Below, piece after piece: positions 6,897-15,000 of a stretch of 20,116 nt of DNA. The notes under the pieces were generated by a model. The model was given only the letters and a program-made list of their open reading frames with translations, searched no databases and was not told the origin of the DNA. Source of the stretch: DASUKL01 sp036278755 (lineage in GTDB: Bacteria > Chloroflexota > Limnocylindria > Limnocylindrales > CSP1-4). The stretch is from positions 1 to 20,116 of the forward strand of contig DASUKL010000122.1 of the NCBI GenBank assembly GCA_036278755.1. Reading direction: 5' to 3'. How positions within the stretch are numbered: the first letter of the stretch is position 1; every line of letters starts with the position of its first letter. Made by a program: the position numbers and the translations under genes.

Positions 6897-9800
6897 GCCG
6901 AGGCGGTCGCCGGCGCCGGGAGTGCGTCGTTGGCCTCGCGGACGGCCATCGCCGCGTCGAGGCGCTCGATGAACGGGCGCGCCTCGAGCTGCACGAAGAT
7001 GTCCCGCGCGGCCGCGGCGACCGCTGGCAGGTCCGGGGCGGAGGCCGGCAGCAGCTGGATCATGTCGAGCGCGGCGAGGGCCTGGTTAAAGGTGGCGCCG
7101 AGGTCGCGCCACTCGCGCAGCGCGTCCCTGTAGGCGGCCAGGGCCTCATCGCGACGGCCGTCGAGGGCGGCGAGCCCAGCCAGCACCGTGCGCCGGTAGG
7201 CGTGAAAACCCTGACCGTGGGACCCGCTCGCGTCGAACCGCTCGAGGGCTTCTCGCGCGCCGTCCGGATTCCTTGCCCACAGGGCGGCCCGCGCGGCATT
7301 GAGAAAATGGCCGGGTTGGTAGGCGCTCGCCTGGGCGGCATGGAACCATGACTCAAAGGCCTGATGGAGGTCGCCCGTGGCCAGCGACCGGAGCCCACGC
7401 ATCGACTCGATCGTCTGGGTCGTCTGCATATCGTTGAGCCCGGCCACGAGCTTTCCCACCTCCGCCTCGACCTCATCCGTGGGCTCTCCCCGGAGGGCCA
7501 TGTAGCGGACCAGGTTCGTGAGAACGTTCGCTCGGTCGGTGCCTTCGAAGTCGTCCGCGTCGGCGTCCAGGGCCGCGATCGCCCAGGCCCAGTCGCCGGT
7601 TTCCTCGGCTGATTCCGTGGAGTTCATCAGCAGCGTCGCGCCCATGTGGCGCTGTCCCAGGCGGCGCGCCTCCTCGAGGCCTGCCCGACCCAGGGCCAGG
7701 GCCTGTCGGGGATCGATACCGCCCATCAGCGAACTCTCATTGATGTAGCCGCGGAGCATCGTGGCGGTCAGGCCCTGCTGCTCGGCCAGGCGACGACCGC
7801 CGGCGATCAACGCCAGGGCCTCCTGGAGACGAGCCAGCATGCCGAGGGCGAGGCCCTTGGTGATCAACGTCTCGGCGACGATCTCGAAGTCGCCCGCGTG
7901 CTCGGCCGCCGGGAGGATCTGGTCGGCCACCCGGATCGCAGCCTCAGAGTCGTCGGCGAAGAAGTAGGCGCGGGCGAGCTGCGACCGGACGAGGAGGTCG
8001 GCAGGGCCGAGCGCTTCGCCACCGATCGCCAGCGGCTCGAGGAGCCGGACCGACTCGTCCGGCCGGGCGAGGCTGGTCAGGAGGCTCGCGAGCGATGCGG
8101 CCGCACGCGACGTTGCCGGCGGATCCTCGAGTTCGCGGGCCGCCTCGACGGCCCGCCTGAGGAGCGTCTCGGCATGCTCGTTGCGCCCGGCCGTCAGGGC
8201 CGCGTTCCCGGCGGCGAGGAGCAGCTCGGCCGTATCGGTCGGGTCCGTCGTGACGTCCAGGGCCTGCTCGAGGAAGATCATCGCCTGGGCATGGGATCCG
8301 AGCGCAGCCGCCCGCTCGGCGGCGCCCCGCAAGGCGAGCCGAGCCTGGACCGCCAGCGCATCCGCTTCCGGGCCCTGTGGGCTCTCGCGGTGCGCGGCCA
8401 GGTAGTGGGCGGCCAGCGCGCCGGCCAGCTCGTCGTCGCCCAGCGACTCGAAGTAGCGGGCTGCGGCAAGATGCTTCATCCGGCGGTCGCGGCGGGCCAG
8501 CGTGCCGTAGGCGACTTCCCGGATGAGCGCCTGGACGAACGCGTACTGGCCCCGCTCGCTGGACGACGAATCGGTCTCCACTGTGAGGAGTTCGCGTGCG
8601 ACCAGCCTGTCGAGGCGAACCCGGAGCTCATCCTCGGGCCGCCCGCTGACCTCCGAGAGCGCCTCGCTCGGGAAGCTCTGGCCGAGGACGGCGGCGTCCT
8701 GGAGGAGCGAGCGGTCGAGCGGGTCGAGCCCATCGAGACGGGCCGCGATGAGCGCCTGAAGGGTCTCGGGAACAGCCAGGTCGGACAGGTCGCCGCTCGG
8801 TCGATAGCCGACCTCGTCCTCGACGAGTCGCCCGTCCGCGACCAGCATGCGAACGGTCTCGACCGCATAGAGCGGGATCCCGTCGGCCCGTTCGATGATC
8901 CGGGCGACCGCCCGTTCCGGCAGACCCGGGGCCAGCCCGGCGAGCAACTCCCGCATGGCCTCATCGGGCAGCGGTTCGAGCGACAGCGTGACCGAGTTCC
9001 GCCGTCCGGCGCCCCAATCCGGCCGCCGCTCGAGGAGCTCGGGTCGGGAGAGGGCGATGACGAAGATCGGCACACCCCGCGACCACTCGAGCAGGTGGTC
9101 GATGAAGTCGAGGAGCCCGGCATCCGCCCATTGCAGGTCCTCGAAGGTCAAGATCATGGTCCGGCCCGCGGCGCCGCGCTCGAGGAAGAGCCGCCAGGCC
9201 GCAAAGAGCTCGTCCCGGCCCCCCGCTGGCGCCGGCTCCAGGCCCAGGAGGGCAAGGAGCGCCGGCTCGATGGTCTGGCGTTCCCCCGGGTCGGGGACCC
9301 GCTGGTCGAGCGTCTCAGCGATCTTCGCTCGGGTCGTGGCCTCGTCGTCGCCCTCGGCCAGGCCGGTGCGCTGGCGGACGATCTCGCCCAGGGCCCAGAA
9401 CGTCACCCCCTCGCCGTAGGCCGGCGAGCGGCCCGTATTGGACACGACCTGCTCGACGATGCCGTCGACATACTTCTGGAGCTCCCAGGCGAGGCGGCTC
9501 TTGCCGATGCCGGCCTGGCCGATGATGGTGACGAGACGCGGCCGCCGCTCGCGGCCCGTGGCGTGGAAGAAGTCCTTGAGCAGGCGCAGCTCGATGTCGC
9601 GGCCGACGAAGGGCGGCTCGATGCGGTCCGAACGGCCACGACCGCCGCGCTCGGCCACGACGCGGAGGGCCCGGAAGGCGACGATCGGCTCCTCCTTGCC
9701 CTTCAGCTCTTGCGCGCCGGCCGGCTCGAAGGCCACGGCCCGTGCTGCGGCCAGCTGGGTGACCTGATCGACGAGGACGGTCCCCGGCGCGGCCACCGAT

Positions 9801-10522
9801 TGGAGGCGGCTCGCGGTGTTGACGAGGTCGCCGGCGACCATGCCTTGTCCCGTGGCCCCCAGGGTCACGGCCGCCTCACCGGTCCGGATGCCGGCCCGAG
9901 CCTGGAGGCCGGGGCTGAGTCGGCGGACCGCATCGATGAGATCGAGGGCCGCTCGGACGGCCCGTTCGGCATCGTCTTCGTGGGCCGTCGGGGTGCCCCA
10001 GACGGCCATGACGGCATCGCCGATGAACTTCTCCACGGTCCCGCCGTAGCGGCCGACGATGTCCTGGGCGCTCTCGAAGTAGCGGCTCAGGAGCTCTCGG
10101 GTCTCCTCGGCGTCCCGCCCGTCGGCGAGCGTCGTGAAACCGACCAGATCGGCGAAGAGGACGCTGACGAGACGCCGCTCGGCGATGGGGCCCTGGCCGC
10201 TCGTGAGCGCTGCGCCGGGAGCCCGCGTCGCGCCCTCGCCGCCGGGCCGCGCCGGAGGCGCTGCGCCCGAGACCGGCGGTGCAGACGGGGCCGAGGTCGA
10301 GCCAGGTGCGACCACCTGTCCGGACGCGATCGCCGGGCTCGCCCTGGGTCCGTCGCCGAGGGTCGAGCCGCACTGGCCGCAGAACTTCTGACCGGCCTCG
10401 GCCTGGGCGCCACAGGCGGGGCAGGTGGGCGGTAGCGGCGAGCCGCACTCGCCGCAGAACTTCCGTCCGGAGGGGTTCTCCGTACCGCAGGAGCCACAGG
10501 CGAACACGCTCTCACTGGCCAC
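6842..10522 (-). CDS. Zinc-ribbon / class III nucleotidyl cyclase / AAA (STAND-like) ATPase / helical-repeat protein, copy 1
   Basis: A cytoplasmic multidomain signalling protein of about 1,226 residues. Two zinc ribbons come first (C9, C12, C23, C26; C34, C37, C48, C51), then an Ala/Pro/Gly linker (about 56-113). The cyclase domain (about 115-290) keeps metal-binding D125 and D169, K165 and the transition-state pair N235/R239, but has Met at 228 where an Asp normally reads the purine. An AAA ATPase follows: Walker A GQAGIGKS (335-342), Walker B ILTFEDLQWAD. The last 500 residues are helical, TPR-like repeats ending in a poorly conserved tail. I prefer the GTG at 10522, with GGAGG upstream, because the N-terminus then matches the paralogue at 11209-14898; the longest frame starts at a GTG at 10540. 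The two paralogues share identical runs of over 20 residues in the ATPase. Ligand and output are unknown. Confidence 0.88.
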   Translation of the reverse strand: MASESVFACGSCGTENPSGRKFCGECGSPLPPTCPACGAQAEAGQKFCGQCGSTLGDGPRASPAIASGQVVAPGSTSAPSAPPVSGAAPPARPGGEGATRAPGAALTSGQGPIAERRLVSVLFADLVGFTTLADGRDAEETRELLSRYFESAQDIVGRYGGTVEKFIGDAVMAVWGTPTAHEDDAERAVRAALDLIDAVRRLSPGLQARAGIRTGEAAVTLGATGQGMVAGDLVNTASRLQSVAAPGTVLVDQVTQLAAARAVAFEPAGAQELKGKEEPIVAFRALRVVAERGGRGRSDRIEPPFVGRDIELRLLKDFFHATGRERRPRLVTIIGQAGIGKSRLAWELQKYVDGIVEQVVSNTGRSPAYGEGVTFWALGEIVRQRTGLAEGDDEATTRAKIAETLDQRVPDPGERQTIEPALLALLGLEPAPAGGRDELFAAWRLFLERGAAGRTMILTFEDLQWADAGLLDFIDHLLEWSRGVPIFVIALSRPELLERRPDWGAGRRNSVTLSLEPLPDEAMRELLAGLAPGLPERAVARIIERADGIPLYAVETVRMLVADGRLVEDEVGYRPSGDLSDLAVPETLQALIAARLDGLDPLDRSLLQDAAVLGQSFPSEALSEVSGRPEDELRVRLDRLVARELLTVETDSSSSERGQYAFVQALIREVAYGTLARRDRRMKHLAAARYFESLGDDELAGALAAHYLAAHRESPQGPEADALAVQARLALRGAAERAAALGSHAQAMIFLEQALDVTTDPTDTAELLLAAGNAALTAGRNEHAETLLRRAVEAARELEDPPATSRAAASLASLLTSLARPDESVRLLEPLAIGGEALGPADLLVRSQLARAYFFADDSEAAIRVADQILPAAEHAGDFEIVAETLITKGLALGMLARLQEALALIAGGRRLAEQQGLTATMLRGYINESSLMGGIDPRQALALGRAGLEEARRLGQRHMGATLLMNSTESAEETGDWAWAIAALDADADDFEGTDRANVLTNLVRYMALRGEPTDEVEAEVGKLVAGLNDMQTTQTIESMRGLRSLATGDLHQAFESWFHAAQASAYQPGHFLNAARAALWARNPDGAREALERFDASGSHGQGFHAYRRTVLAGLAALDGRRDEALAAYRDALREWRDLGATFNQALAALDMIQLLPASAPDLPAVAAAARDIFVQLEARPFIERLDAAMAVREANDALPAPATASAQDSSGASLETSPRTVSA
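6878..6917. terminator. Possible GC hairpin around the purE stop codon
   Basis: GGCGCCG (6878-6884) can pair with CGGCGCC (6911-6917), with a 26-base loop holding the purE stop and a small inner CTCG/CGAG stem. There is no T tract on either strand, so it would not be a standard intrinsic terminator. GC-rich DNA makes such pairings common. Confidence 0.2.
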
Positions 10523-10533
10523 GCCGATCGCTG

Positions 10534-10538
10534 CCTCC
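10534..10538 (-). promoter_or_regulatory. Ribosome binding site deciding the start of cyclase copy 1
   Basis: GGAGG on the minus strand, 11 bases before the GTG at 10522. It lies inside the longer frame that begins at 10540, which itself has no ribosome binding site, so it favours the shorter protein. Confidence 0.4.
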
Positions 10539-10560
10539 ACTGGTGCGCGGGAACCCCCCC

Positions 10561-10589
10561 AATCTACTCTGAACGGGAGGCTCCGGTAA
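10561..10589 (-). promoter_or_regulatory. Candidate sigma-70-type promoter of cyclase copy 1
   Basis: On the minus strand, TTACCG (10584-10589) and TAGATT (10561-10566) are separated by 17 bases. The -10 fits TANNNT and the -35 matches the consensus at three of six positions. Transcription would begin near 10554, giving a leader of about 32 bases that contains the GGAGG site. It sits in the gap after the channel gene, so copy 1 need not depend on read-through. Confidence 0.4.
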
Positions 10590-10606
10590 GGGTTCGTGCG
10601 CCGCGG

Positions 10607-10630
10607 GCCGGCCGCTCGTCATCGGCCGGC
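10607..10630 (-). terminator. Candidate GC hairpin at the end of the channel gene
   Basis: An 8-bp perfect inverted repeat (GCCGGCCG at 10607-10614 and CGGCCGGC at 10623-10630) with an 8-base loop that contains part of the TMEM175-like gene's stop codon region (10619-10621). No T tract follows on the minus strand, so termination or mRNA 3'-end protection is only a guess. Confidence 0.3.
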
Positions 10631-11197
10631 GATGGCCCGTTCCATGCGCCGGTCGGGGACCAGCCACCAGAGGGCCACTGCCACGAACAGGGCGCACGCC
10701 AGGCCCGGGCTCACGAAGGCCAGCGGCAGCGAGATGAGGTAGGCCACCACCGAGCCTCTACCCTTGACGTCCGAGCCGAGCGCCCGGGCGAGGGTCGAGC
10801 TCCGCCCGTGCTCCGCTACCAGGGCCAGGGTCAGGATGGAGTAGGCGGTCGCGTCGAGCAGGAGGTCCAGCCCATACAGCGCCACCGGCCAGGAGGCGAA
10901 GTGGCTCTCGCCCATCCAGCCCGTGACGAAGGGGATCAGGGAGAGCCAGAACAGCAGGTGCAGGTTAGCCCACAGGATCGTCCCGTTGACCCGCTCGACG
11001 GTCTGGAAGAGATGGTGGTGGTTGTTCCAGTAGATGCCCAGGAAGAGGAAGCTCAGGGCGTAGCTGCCCAGCTTCGGCAGGAGCGGGCCCAGGTCGCCCA
11101 GGCTCGTGCCGCTGGGCGGCTCGAGGGCCAGGACCATGATCGTGATGATGATGGCGATGACCGCGTCGGAGAATGCCTCCAGGCGGTTCTTGCTCAT
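10619..11197 (-). CDS. TMEM175-family (DUF1211) potassium channel-like membrane protein
   Basis: A 192-residue integral membrane protein of the prokaryotic TMEM175 family, whose characterised members form tetrameric K+ -permeable channels. The hallmark RLEAFSDA (R5-x3-F9-S10-D11) opens the first helix, AVIAIIITIMVLAL (12-25). GIYWNNHHHLF (54-64) matches the conserved His cluster after the second helix. About six membrane segments can be drawn (12-25, 43-58, 74-93, 103-126, 148-164, 166-180). The frame stays open far upstream inside the next gene, but family homology begins at the ATG at 11197, 11 bases after that gene's stop. The gene lies directly downstream of cyclase copy 2 and is probably co-transcribed. 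Whether it answers the cyclases is inference; it has no cyclic-nucleotide-binding domain. Confidence 0.88.
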   Translation of the reverse strand: MSKNRLEAFSDAVIAIIITIMVLALEPPSGTSLGDLGPLLPKLGSYALSFLFLGIYWNNHHHLFQTVERVNGTILWANLHLLFWLSLIPFVTGWMGESHFASWPVALYGLDLLLDATAYSILTLALVAEHGRSSTLARALGSDVKGRGSVVAYLISLPLAFVSPGLACALFVAVALWWLVPDRRMERAIAGR

Positions 11198-11208
11198 GGG
11201 CGAGCCGC

Positions 11209-14200
11209 TCAGCCGGCCGAGACGCCGCCCGGGATCGCGTCCACGCTGAGGCTCGCAGCCGTGGGCCCGGGGCGCGCCTGGCGGCCCATGGCCGCGTCGA
11301 GCCGCTCGATATAGGGCCGCGCCCCCAGCCCGACCATGATCTCGCGGGCCGCCCCGGCCAGCTGCTCCATCTCCGCGGGTGGTTCCGCGAGCAGCTCGGC
11401 CATGTCGAGGACGGTCAGGGCCTGGTACCAGGGCAGGCCCAGGTCGCGCCAGGCCCGCAGCGTCTCGCGATACGTCACCGTGGCCTCCTGGGTCCGCCCC
11501 TCCAGGGCCGCCAGCCCGGCCCCCAGGCGTTGGCGGGTGGCCTCGAGGGCCGGGCCGTGGAGGCCCCTGGCGCGGTGCGCTTCGAGCGCGGTGCGGGCCC
11601 GCTCGACATCGCCGCCCATGAGGGCCGCACGGCAGGCGGACGACAGGGCGTAGGCGGCCGCCAGGGCCTGCTCGCGCGCCTCCTCGAGCCACAACTCGTA
11701 GGCCTGGGCCCAGTCGCCGCGATGGAACGCCACGTCGGCCCCGAGGTCCAGGAGGCCGGCTCGGGTCGCGGGTTCGGTGGAGCCTTCCAACAGGCGCTGG
11801 ATGGCGGCCATCGGTTCGGTGACGTCCTCGCCCCGGTAGATCATGAAGGACACCGTCGCGCTGGCCAGGTTGGCGCTGTGGAGCCGATCGAGGTCCGTGG
11901 GCGCGGCAGCCAGCGTCTCGATGGCCCAATCCCATTCGCCGGTCGAGACGGCCGAGGAGGCGGCATTGGTCACCAGCACGGCCAGCAGCGAGCGAAGCCC
12001 CAGACGTTGGGCCAGCTCCAGGCCATGGCGCGCGGCCGCCAAGGCTGCCCGAGGGTCGGCGTCCCCGGCCGTCGCCGCCTGGTTGATGATGCCGCGAGCC
12101 GCGGTGGCGAAGAGGCCCTGCTGCTCGGCCAGGGCGCTGCCGGCTCGGATGAGGGCCAGGCCCTCCTCGAGACGGCCCAGGTTGGCCAGGGCCGAGCCCT
12201 TGGTGATGAGCGTGTCGGCAAGGAGCGGGGTCATGGCCCCGTGTTCGGCGATCTCCAGGACCCGGTCGGCGATCTCGACCGCCCGGCGGTGCTGCTCGAG
12301 GAAGAACGAGGCCCGCGCGAGCTGGGAGCCGATGAGCGCCGCACCGGGGTCCGCTCCCAGATCGGCGAACTCATCCGTGGCCGCTTCGAGGAGCGGCAGG
12401 GCCTCGGCCGAGCGGTTGGCAGTGATCAGGGCTTGGCCCACCTCGGCCGCGGTCCGCGCCGCGGCCGAGCGATCGCCGCGTTCCCGAGCCGCGGCCGTGG
12501 CCGCCCGCAGGTGCTCGATGGCGGCCTCCATCTGGTCGTCGGCCGCGGCTGCCTCCCCGGCCCGCTCCAGAAGCTCGCCGCGCTCGGCCGGGTCCTGGGT
12601 GACGCCCAGGGCCTGCTCGTAGAACGTCTTGGCCTGGCCGTGGGAGCCGAGGGCCACGGCCCGTTCGCCCGCCCCGCGGAGGGCCAGGCGGGCCTGGCCG
12701 GCCAGCGCGTCAGCCTCCGGTCCGGCCGCTGTCTCCTGGTAGGCGGCCAGGTAGTGGGCCGCCAGGGCGCCGGCCAGCTCGTCGTCGCCGAGCGACTCGA
12801 AGTAGCGGGCCGCGGCGAGGTGCTTGGAGCGGCGGTCGCGACGGGCCAGGGTGCCGTAGGCGACCTCACGGATGAGGGCCTGGACGAAGGCGTACTGACC
12901 GCGCTCGGGGGAGCTGGAGTCGTCGACGCGGGTCAGGACCTCGCGCCGCACGAGCCGTTCGAGGGCCGGATCGAGGTCCTCGTCGGGCAGCGGGCTCACC
13001 GCGGCCAGGGCCTGGCGGCTGAAGCTCTGGCCCAGGATCGCGGCGTCCTGGAGCAGGGAGCGGTCCGCCGCCTCGAGGCTATCGAGGCGCGAGGCGATGA
13101 GCGCCTGGAGCGTCTCCGGCACGGCCAGGTCGGAGAGGTCGCCCACGGGCCGATAGCCCACGGCATCCTCGACCAGCCGGCCCTCGGCGACCAGCATGCG
13201 CACGGTCTCCACGGCGTAGAGGGGGATGCCGTCGGCCCGCTCAACGATCCGCCGCACGGCCGCTTCGGGCAGGCCTGGGACGAGGCCCTCGAGGAGGCGA
13301 CGCATCTGCTCCTCGGGCAGTGGCTCGAGGGACAGCGTGACCGAGTTGCGCCGCCCAGCGCCCCAGCCTGGCCGCCGTTCGAGGAGCTCCGGCCGGGAGA
13401 GGGCGATGACCATGAGGGGCACGCCGCGGGACCACTCGAGGAGGTGGTCGATGAAGTCGAGCAGGCCCGGGTCGGCCCATTGCAGGTCCTCGAAGGTGAT
13501 GACCATGGTCCGCCCGGCGGCGCCGCGCTCGAGGAAGAGGCGCCAGGCGGCAAAGAGCTCGTCGCGGCCGCCGGGCGGGGACGGTTCGAGGCCCAGGAGG
13601 GCGAGGAGGGCGGGCTCGATCGTCCGGCGTTCGGCCGCATCGGGGACCCGCAGGTCGAGGGTCTCGGCGATCCGGGCCCGGGTGGTGGCCTCGTCGTCGC
13701 CTTCCACGAGGCCCGTCCGCTGGCGGACGATCTCACCCAGGGCCCAGAAGGTGACCCCCTCGCCGTAGGCCGGCGAGCGGCCGTTGTTGCTGAGGACCTG
13801 CTCGACGATGCCGTCGATGTACTTCTCCAGCTCCCAGGCCAGGCGGCTCTTGCCCACCCCTGCCAGGCCGATGATCGAGACCAGCCGCGGCCGTCGCTCG
13901 CGGCCCGTGGCATGGAAGAACTCCTTGAGCAGCCGCAGCTCGGGGTCGCGCCCCACGAACGGCGCCTCGAGCCGATCCGCCCGGCCCCGCCCGCCGCGCT
14001 CGGCCACGACGCGGAGGGCCCGATAGGCGACGATGGCCGCCTCCTTGCCGCGCAGCGCGTGCTCGCCGGCCGCCTCGAAGGCCACGGCCTTGCCGGCTGC
14101 CCGTCGGGTGGCCTCGTCGACCAGGACGGCGCCCGGCGGGGCGATCGACTGGAGGCGGCTGGCGGTGTTGACGAGGTCCCCGGCGACCATGCCCTGGCCC

Positions 14201-14898
14201 GTGGCCCCCAGGGTCACGGCCGCTTCGCCGGTGAGGATGCCGGCCCGCGCCTGGAGGTCCGGGCTCAGGCCGCGCACCTCGTCGAGGAGGTCCAGCGCCG
14301 CCCGGACCGCACGCTCGGCATCATCTTCGTGGGCCGTCGGCGTGCCCCACACGGCCATGACCGCGTCGCCGATGAACTTCTCGACGGTCCCGCCGTAGCG
14401 CCCGAGCGTCTCGCGCGCGACCTCGAAGTAGCGGCTCAACAGCTCGCGGGTGTCCTCCGCATCGCGGCCTTCGGAGAGGGTCGTGAAGCCGACCAGGTCG
14501 GCGAAGAGGACGCTGACCAGGCGCCGCTCGGCCACCGCCGCCCGGGCGTCCGCCGAGGCGGACGGATCGCCGGCCAGGCGCGATGAGGAGCCAGCCGAGC
14601 CCGATGCGCCGCCTGGGGTGCCCGACGACGCACGAGCCGCCCCCGAGGAGGCCCCGGCAGCCCTCGAGGAGGCCCCGGCCGCCACCACCGCGGCCCCACC
14701 GGCTGCGGCTCCGCCGCCCGGTCCCGGCCCGAGGGACTCGCCGCAATCGCCGCAGAAGCGGTCGCCGGGCTCGAGCTCCGCCCCACAGCTCGGGCACCGA
14801 GGCGGAGCCTGCAGCGAGGCACCGCACTGGCTACAGAACTTCCGGCCGGGCCGATTCGCAGCGGCACACGACGGGCAGGTGACGGTCTCGTCAGTCAC
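11209..14898 (-). CDS. Zinc-ribbon / class III nucleotidyl cyclase / AAA (STAND-like) ATPase / helical-repeat protein, copy 2
   Basis: The 1,229-residue paralogue of the gene at 6842-10522, with the same domain order. Zinc ribbons: C8, C11, C22, C25 and C35, C38, C49, C52. A Gly/Ala/Ser linker spans 57-122. The cyclase domain (124-296) has metal ligands D134 (FADLVGFT) and D178 (FIGDAVMAVWG), K174 and transition-state N244/R248; the purine-reading position before the N carries M237. ATPase: FVGRDPE (314-320), Walker A GLAGVGKS (344-351), Walker B VITFEDLQWAD (466-476). Helical repeats fill about 700-1,200. The linkers and C-terminal half differ much more from copy 1 than the cyclase and ATPase do. 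The start is GTG without a Shine-Dalgarno sequence; a TATGGC box lies six bases upstream. The TMEM175-like channel gene follows after 11 bases. Ligand and product are unknown. Confidence 0.9.
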   Translation of the reverse strand: MTDETVTCPSCAAANRPGRKFCSQCGASLQAPPRCPSCGAELEPGDRFCGDCGESLGPGPGGGAAAGGAAVVAAGASSRAAGASSGAARASSGTPGGASGSAGSSSRLAGDPSASADARAAVAERRLVSVLFADLVGFTTLSEGRDAEDTRELLSRYFEVARETLGRYGGTVEKFIGDAVMAVWGTPTAHEDDAERAVRAALDLLDEVRGLSPDLQARAGILTGEAAVTLGATGQGMVAGDLVNTASRLQSIAPPGAVLVDEATRRAAGKAVAFEAAGEHALRGKEAAIVAYRALRVVAERGGRGRADRLEAPFVGRDPELRLLKEFFHATGRERRPRLVSIIGLAGVGKSRLAWELEKYIDGIVEQVLSNNGRSPAYGEGVTFWALGEIVRQRTGLVEGDDEATTRARIAETLDLRVPDAAERRTIEPALLALLGLEPSPPGGRDELFAAWRLFLERGAAGRTMVITFEDLQWADPGLLDFIDHLLEWSRGVPLMVIALSRPELLERRPGWGAGRRNSVTLSLEPLPEEQMRRLLEGLVPGLPEAAVRRIVERADGIPLYAVETVRMLVAEGRLVEDAVGYRPVGDLSDLAVPETLQALIASRLDSLEAADRSLLQDAAILGQSFSRQALAAVSPLPDEDLDPALERLVRREVLTRVDDSSSPERGQYAFVQALIREVAYGTLARRDRRSKHLAAARYFESLGDDELAGALAAHYLAAYQETAAGPEADALAGQARLALRGAGERAVALGSHGQAKTFYEQALGVTQDPAERGELLERAGEAAAADDQMEAAIEHLRAATAAARERGDRSAAARTAAEVGQALITANRSAEALPLLEAATDEFADLGADPGAALIGSQLARASFFLEQHRRAVEIADRVLEIAEHGAMTPLLADTLITKGSALANLGRLEEGLALIRAGSALAEQQGLFATAARGIINQAATAGDADPRAALAAARHGLELAQRLGLRSLLAVLVTNAASSAVSTGEWDWAIETLAAAPTDLDRLHSANLASATVSFMIYRGEDVTEPMAAIQRLLEGSTEPATRAGLLDLGADVAFHRGDWAQAYELWLEEAREQALAAAYALSSACRAALMGGDVERARTALEAHRARGLHGPALEATRQRLGAGLAALEGRTQEATVTYRETLRAWRDLGLPWYQALTVLDMAELLAEPPAEMEQLAGAAREIMVGLGARPYIERLDAAMGRQARPGPTAASLSVDAIPGGVSAG

Positions 14899-14904
14899 AG
14901 CGGG

Positions 14905-14910
14905 GCCATA
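14905..14910 (-). promoter_or_regulatory. Weak candidate -10 box of cyclase copy 2
   Basis: TATGGC on the minus strand ends six bases before the GTG at 14898. It departs from TANNNT at the last base, so it is the weakest member of the series; it is listed because the spacing equals that at the antiporter and purK. Confidence 0.25.
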
Positions 14911-14986
14911 CCGGCCTGGGATGGTGACGGGGACGGTCGCTCATGGCGGGCACAGCGTACTCGATGGCCCCGGGCCCCACGACGCG

Positions 14987-14992
14987 TACACT
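14987..14992 (+). promoter_or_regulatory. Candidate -10 box of the membrane protein/peptidase/NUDIX operon
   Basis: TACACT fits TANNNT and ends eight bases before the ATG at 15001, so the transcript would begin at or within two bases of the start codon. There is no Shine-Dalgarno sequence in the intervening bases. Confidence 0.4.
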
Positions 14993-15000
14993 CGGGGCGC

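Larger units (their letters stand above)
14899..15000. other. Divergent promoter spacer of 102 bases
   Basis: Separates cyclase copy 2 (minus) from the small membrane protein operon (plus). It must carry the promoters of both. Apart from the two -10-like boxes listed separately I see no operator or repeat. Confidence 0.5.

Noticed and set aside
5813..7351. A 512-codon plus-strand frame across icd, purE and the cyclase end
   Set aside because: It is out of frame with three recognised genes and has no coherent protein features.
7646..10435. A 929-codon open frame on the plus strand, opposite cyclase copy 1
   Set aside because: It mirrors the real gene. The strong G/C bias at third codon positions removes stops from the opposite strand; the translation has no domain and is rich in Arg, Gly, Glu and Asp.
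11198..11935. Upstream extension of the channel gene's frame into cyclase copy 2
   Set aside because: Family homology starts at the ATG at 11197 (MSKNRLEAFSD); the extension is Arg/Gly/Pro-rich shadow sequence inside another gene.
11173..14586. A 1,137-codon open frame on the plus strand, opposite cyclase copy 2
   Set aside because: Same cause as for copy 1. It resembles the other antisense frame only because the two sense genes are paralogues.
6842..14898. Calling the cyclase/channel cluster a Pycsar or CBASS defence system
   Set aside because: The cyclases are large zinc-ribbon/STAND proteins common in high-GC soil bacteria, the channel lacks a nucleotide-binding domain, and there are no defence-island neighbours. 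It is kept only as a hypothesis.
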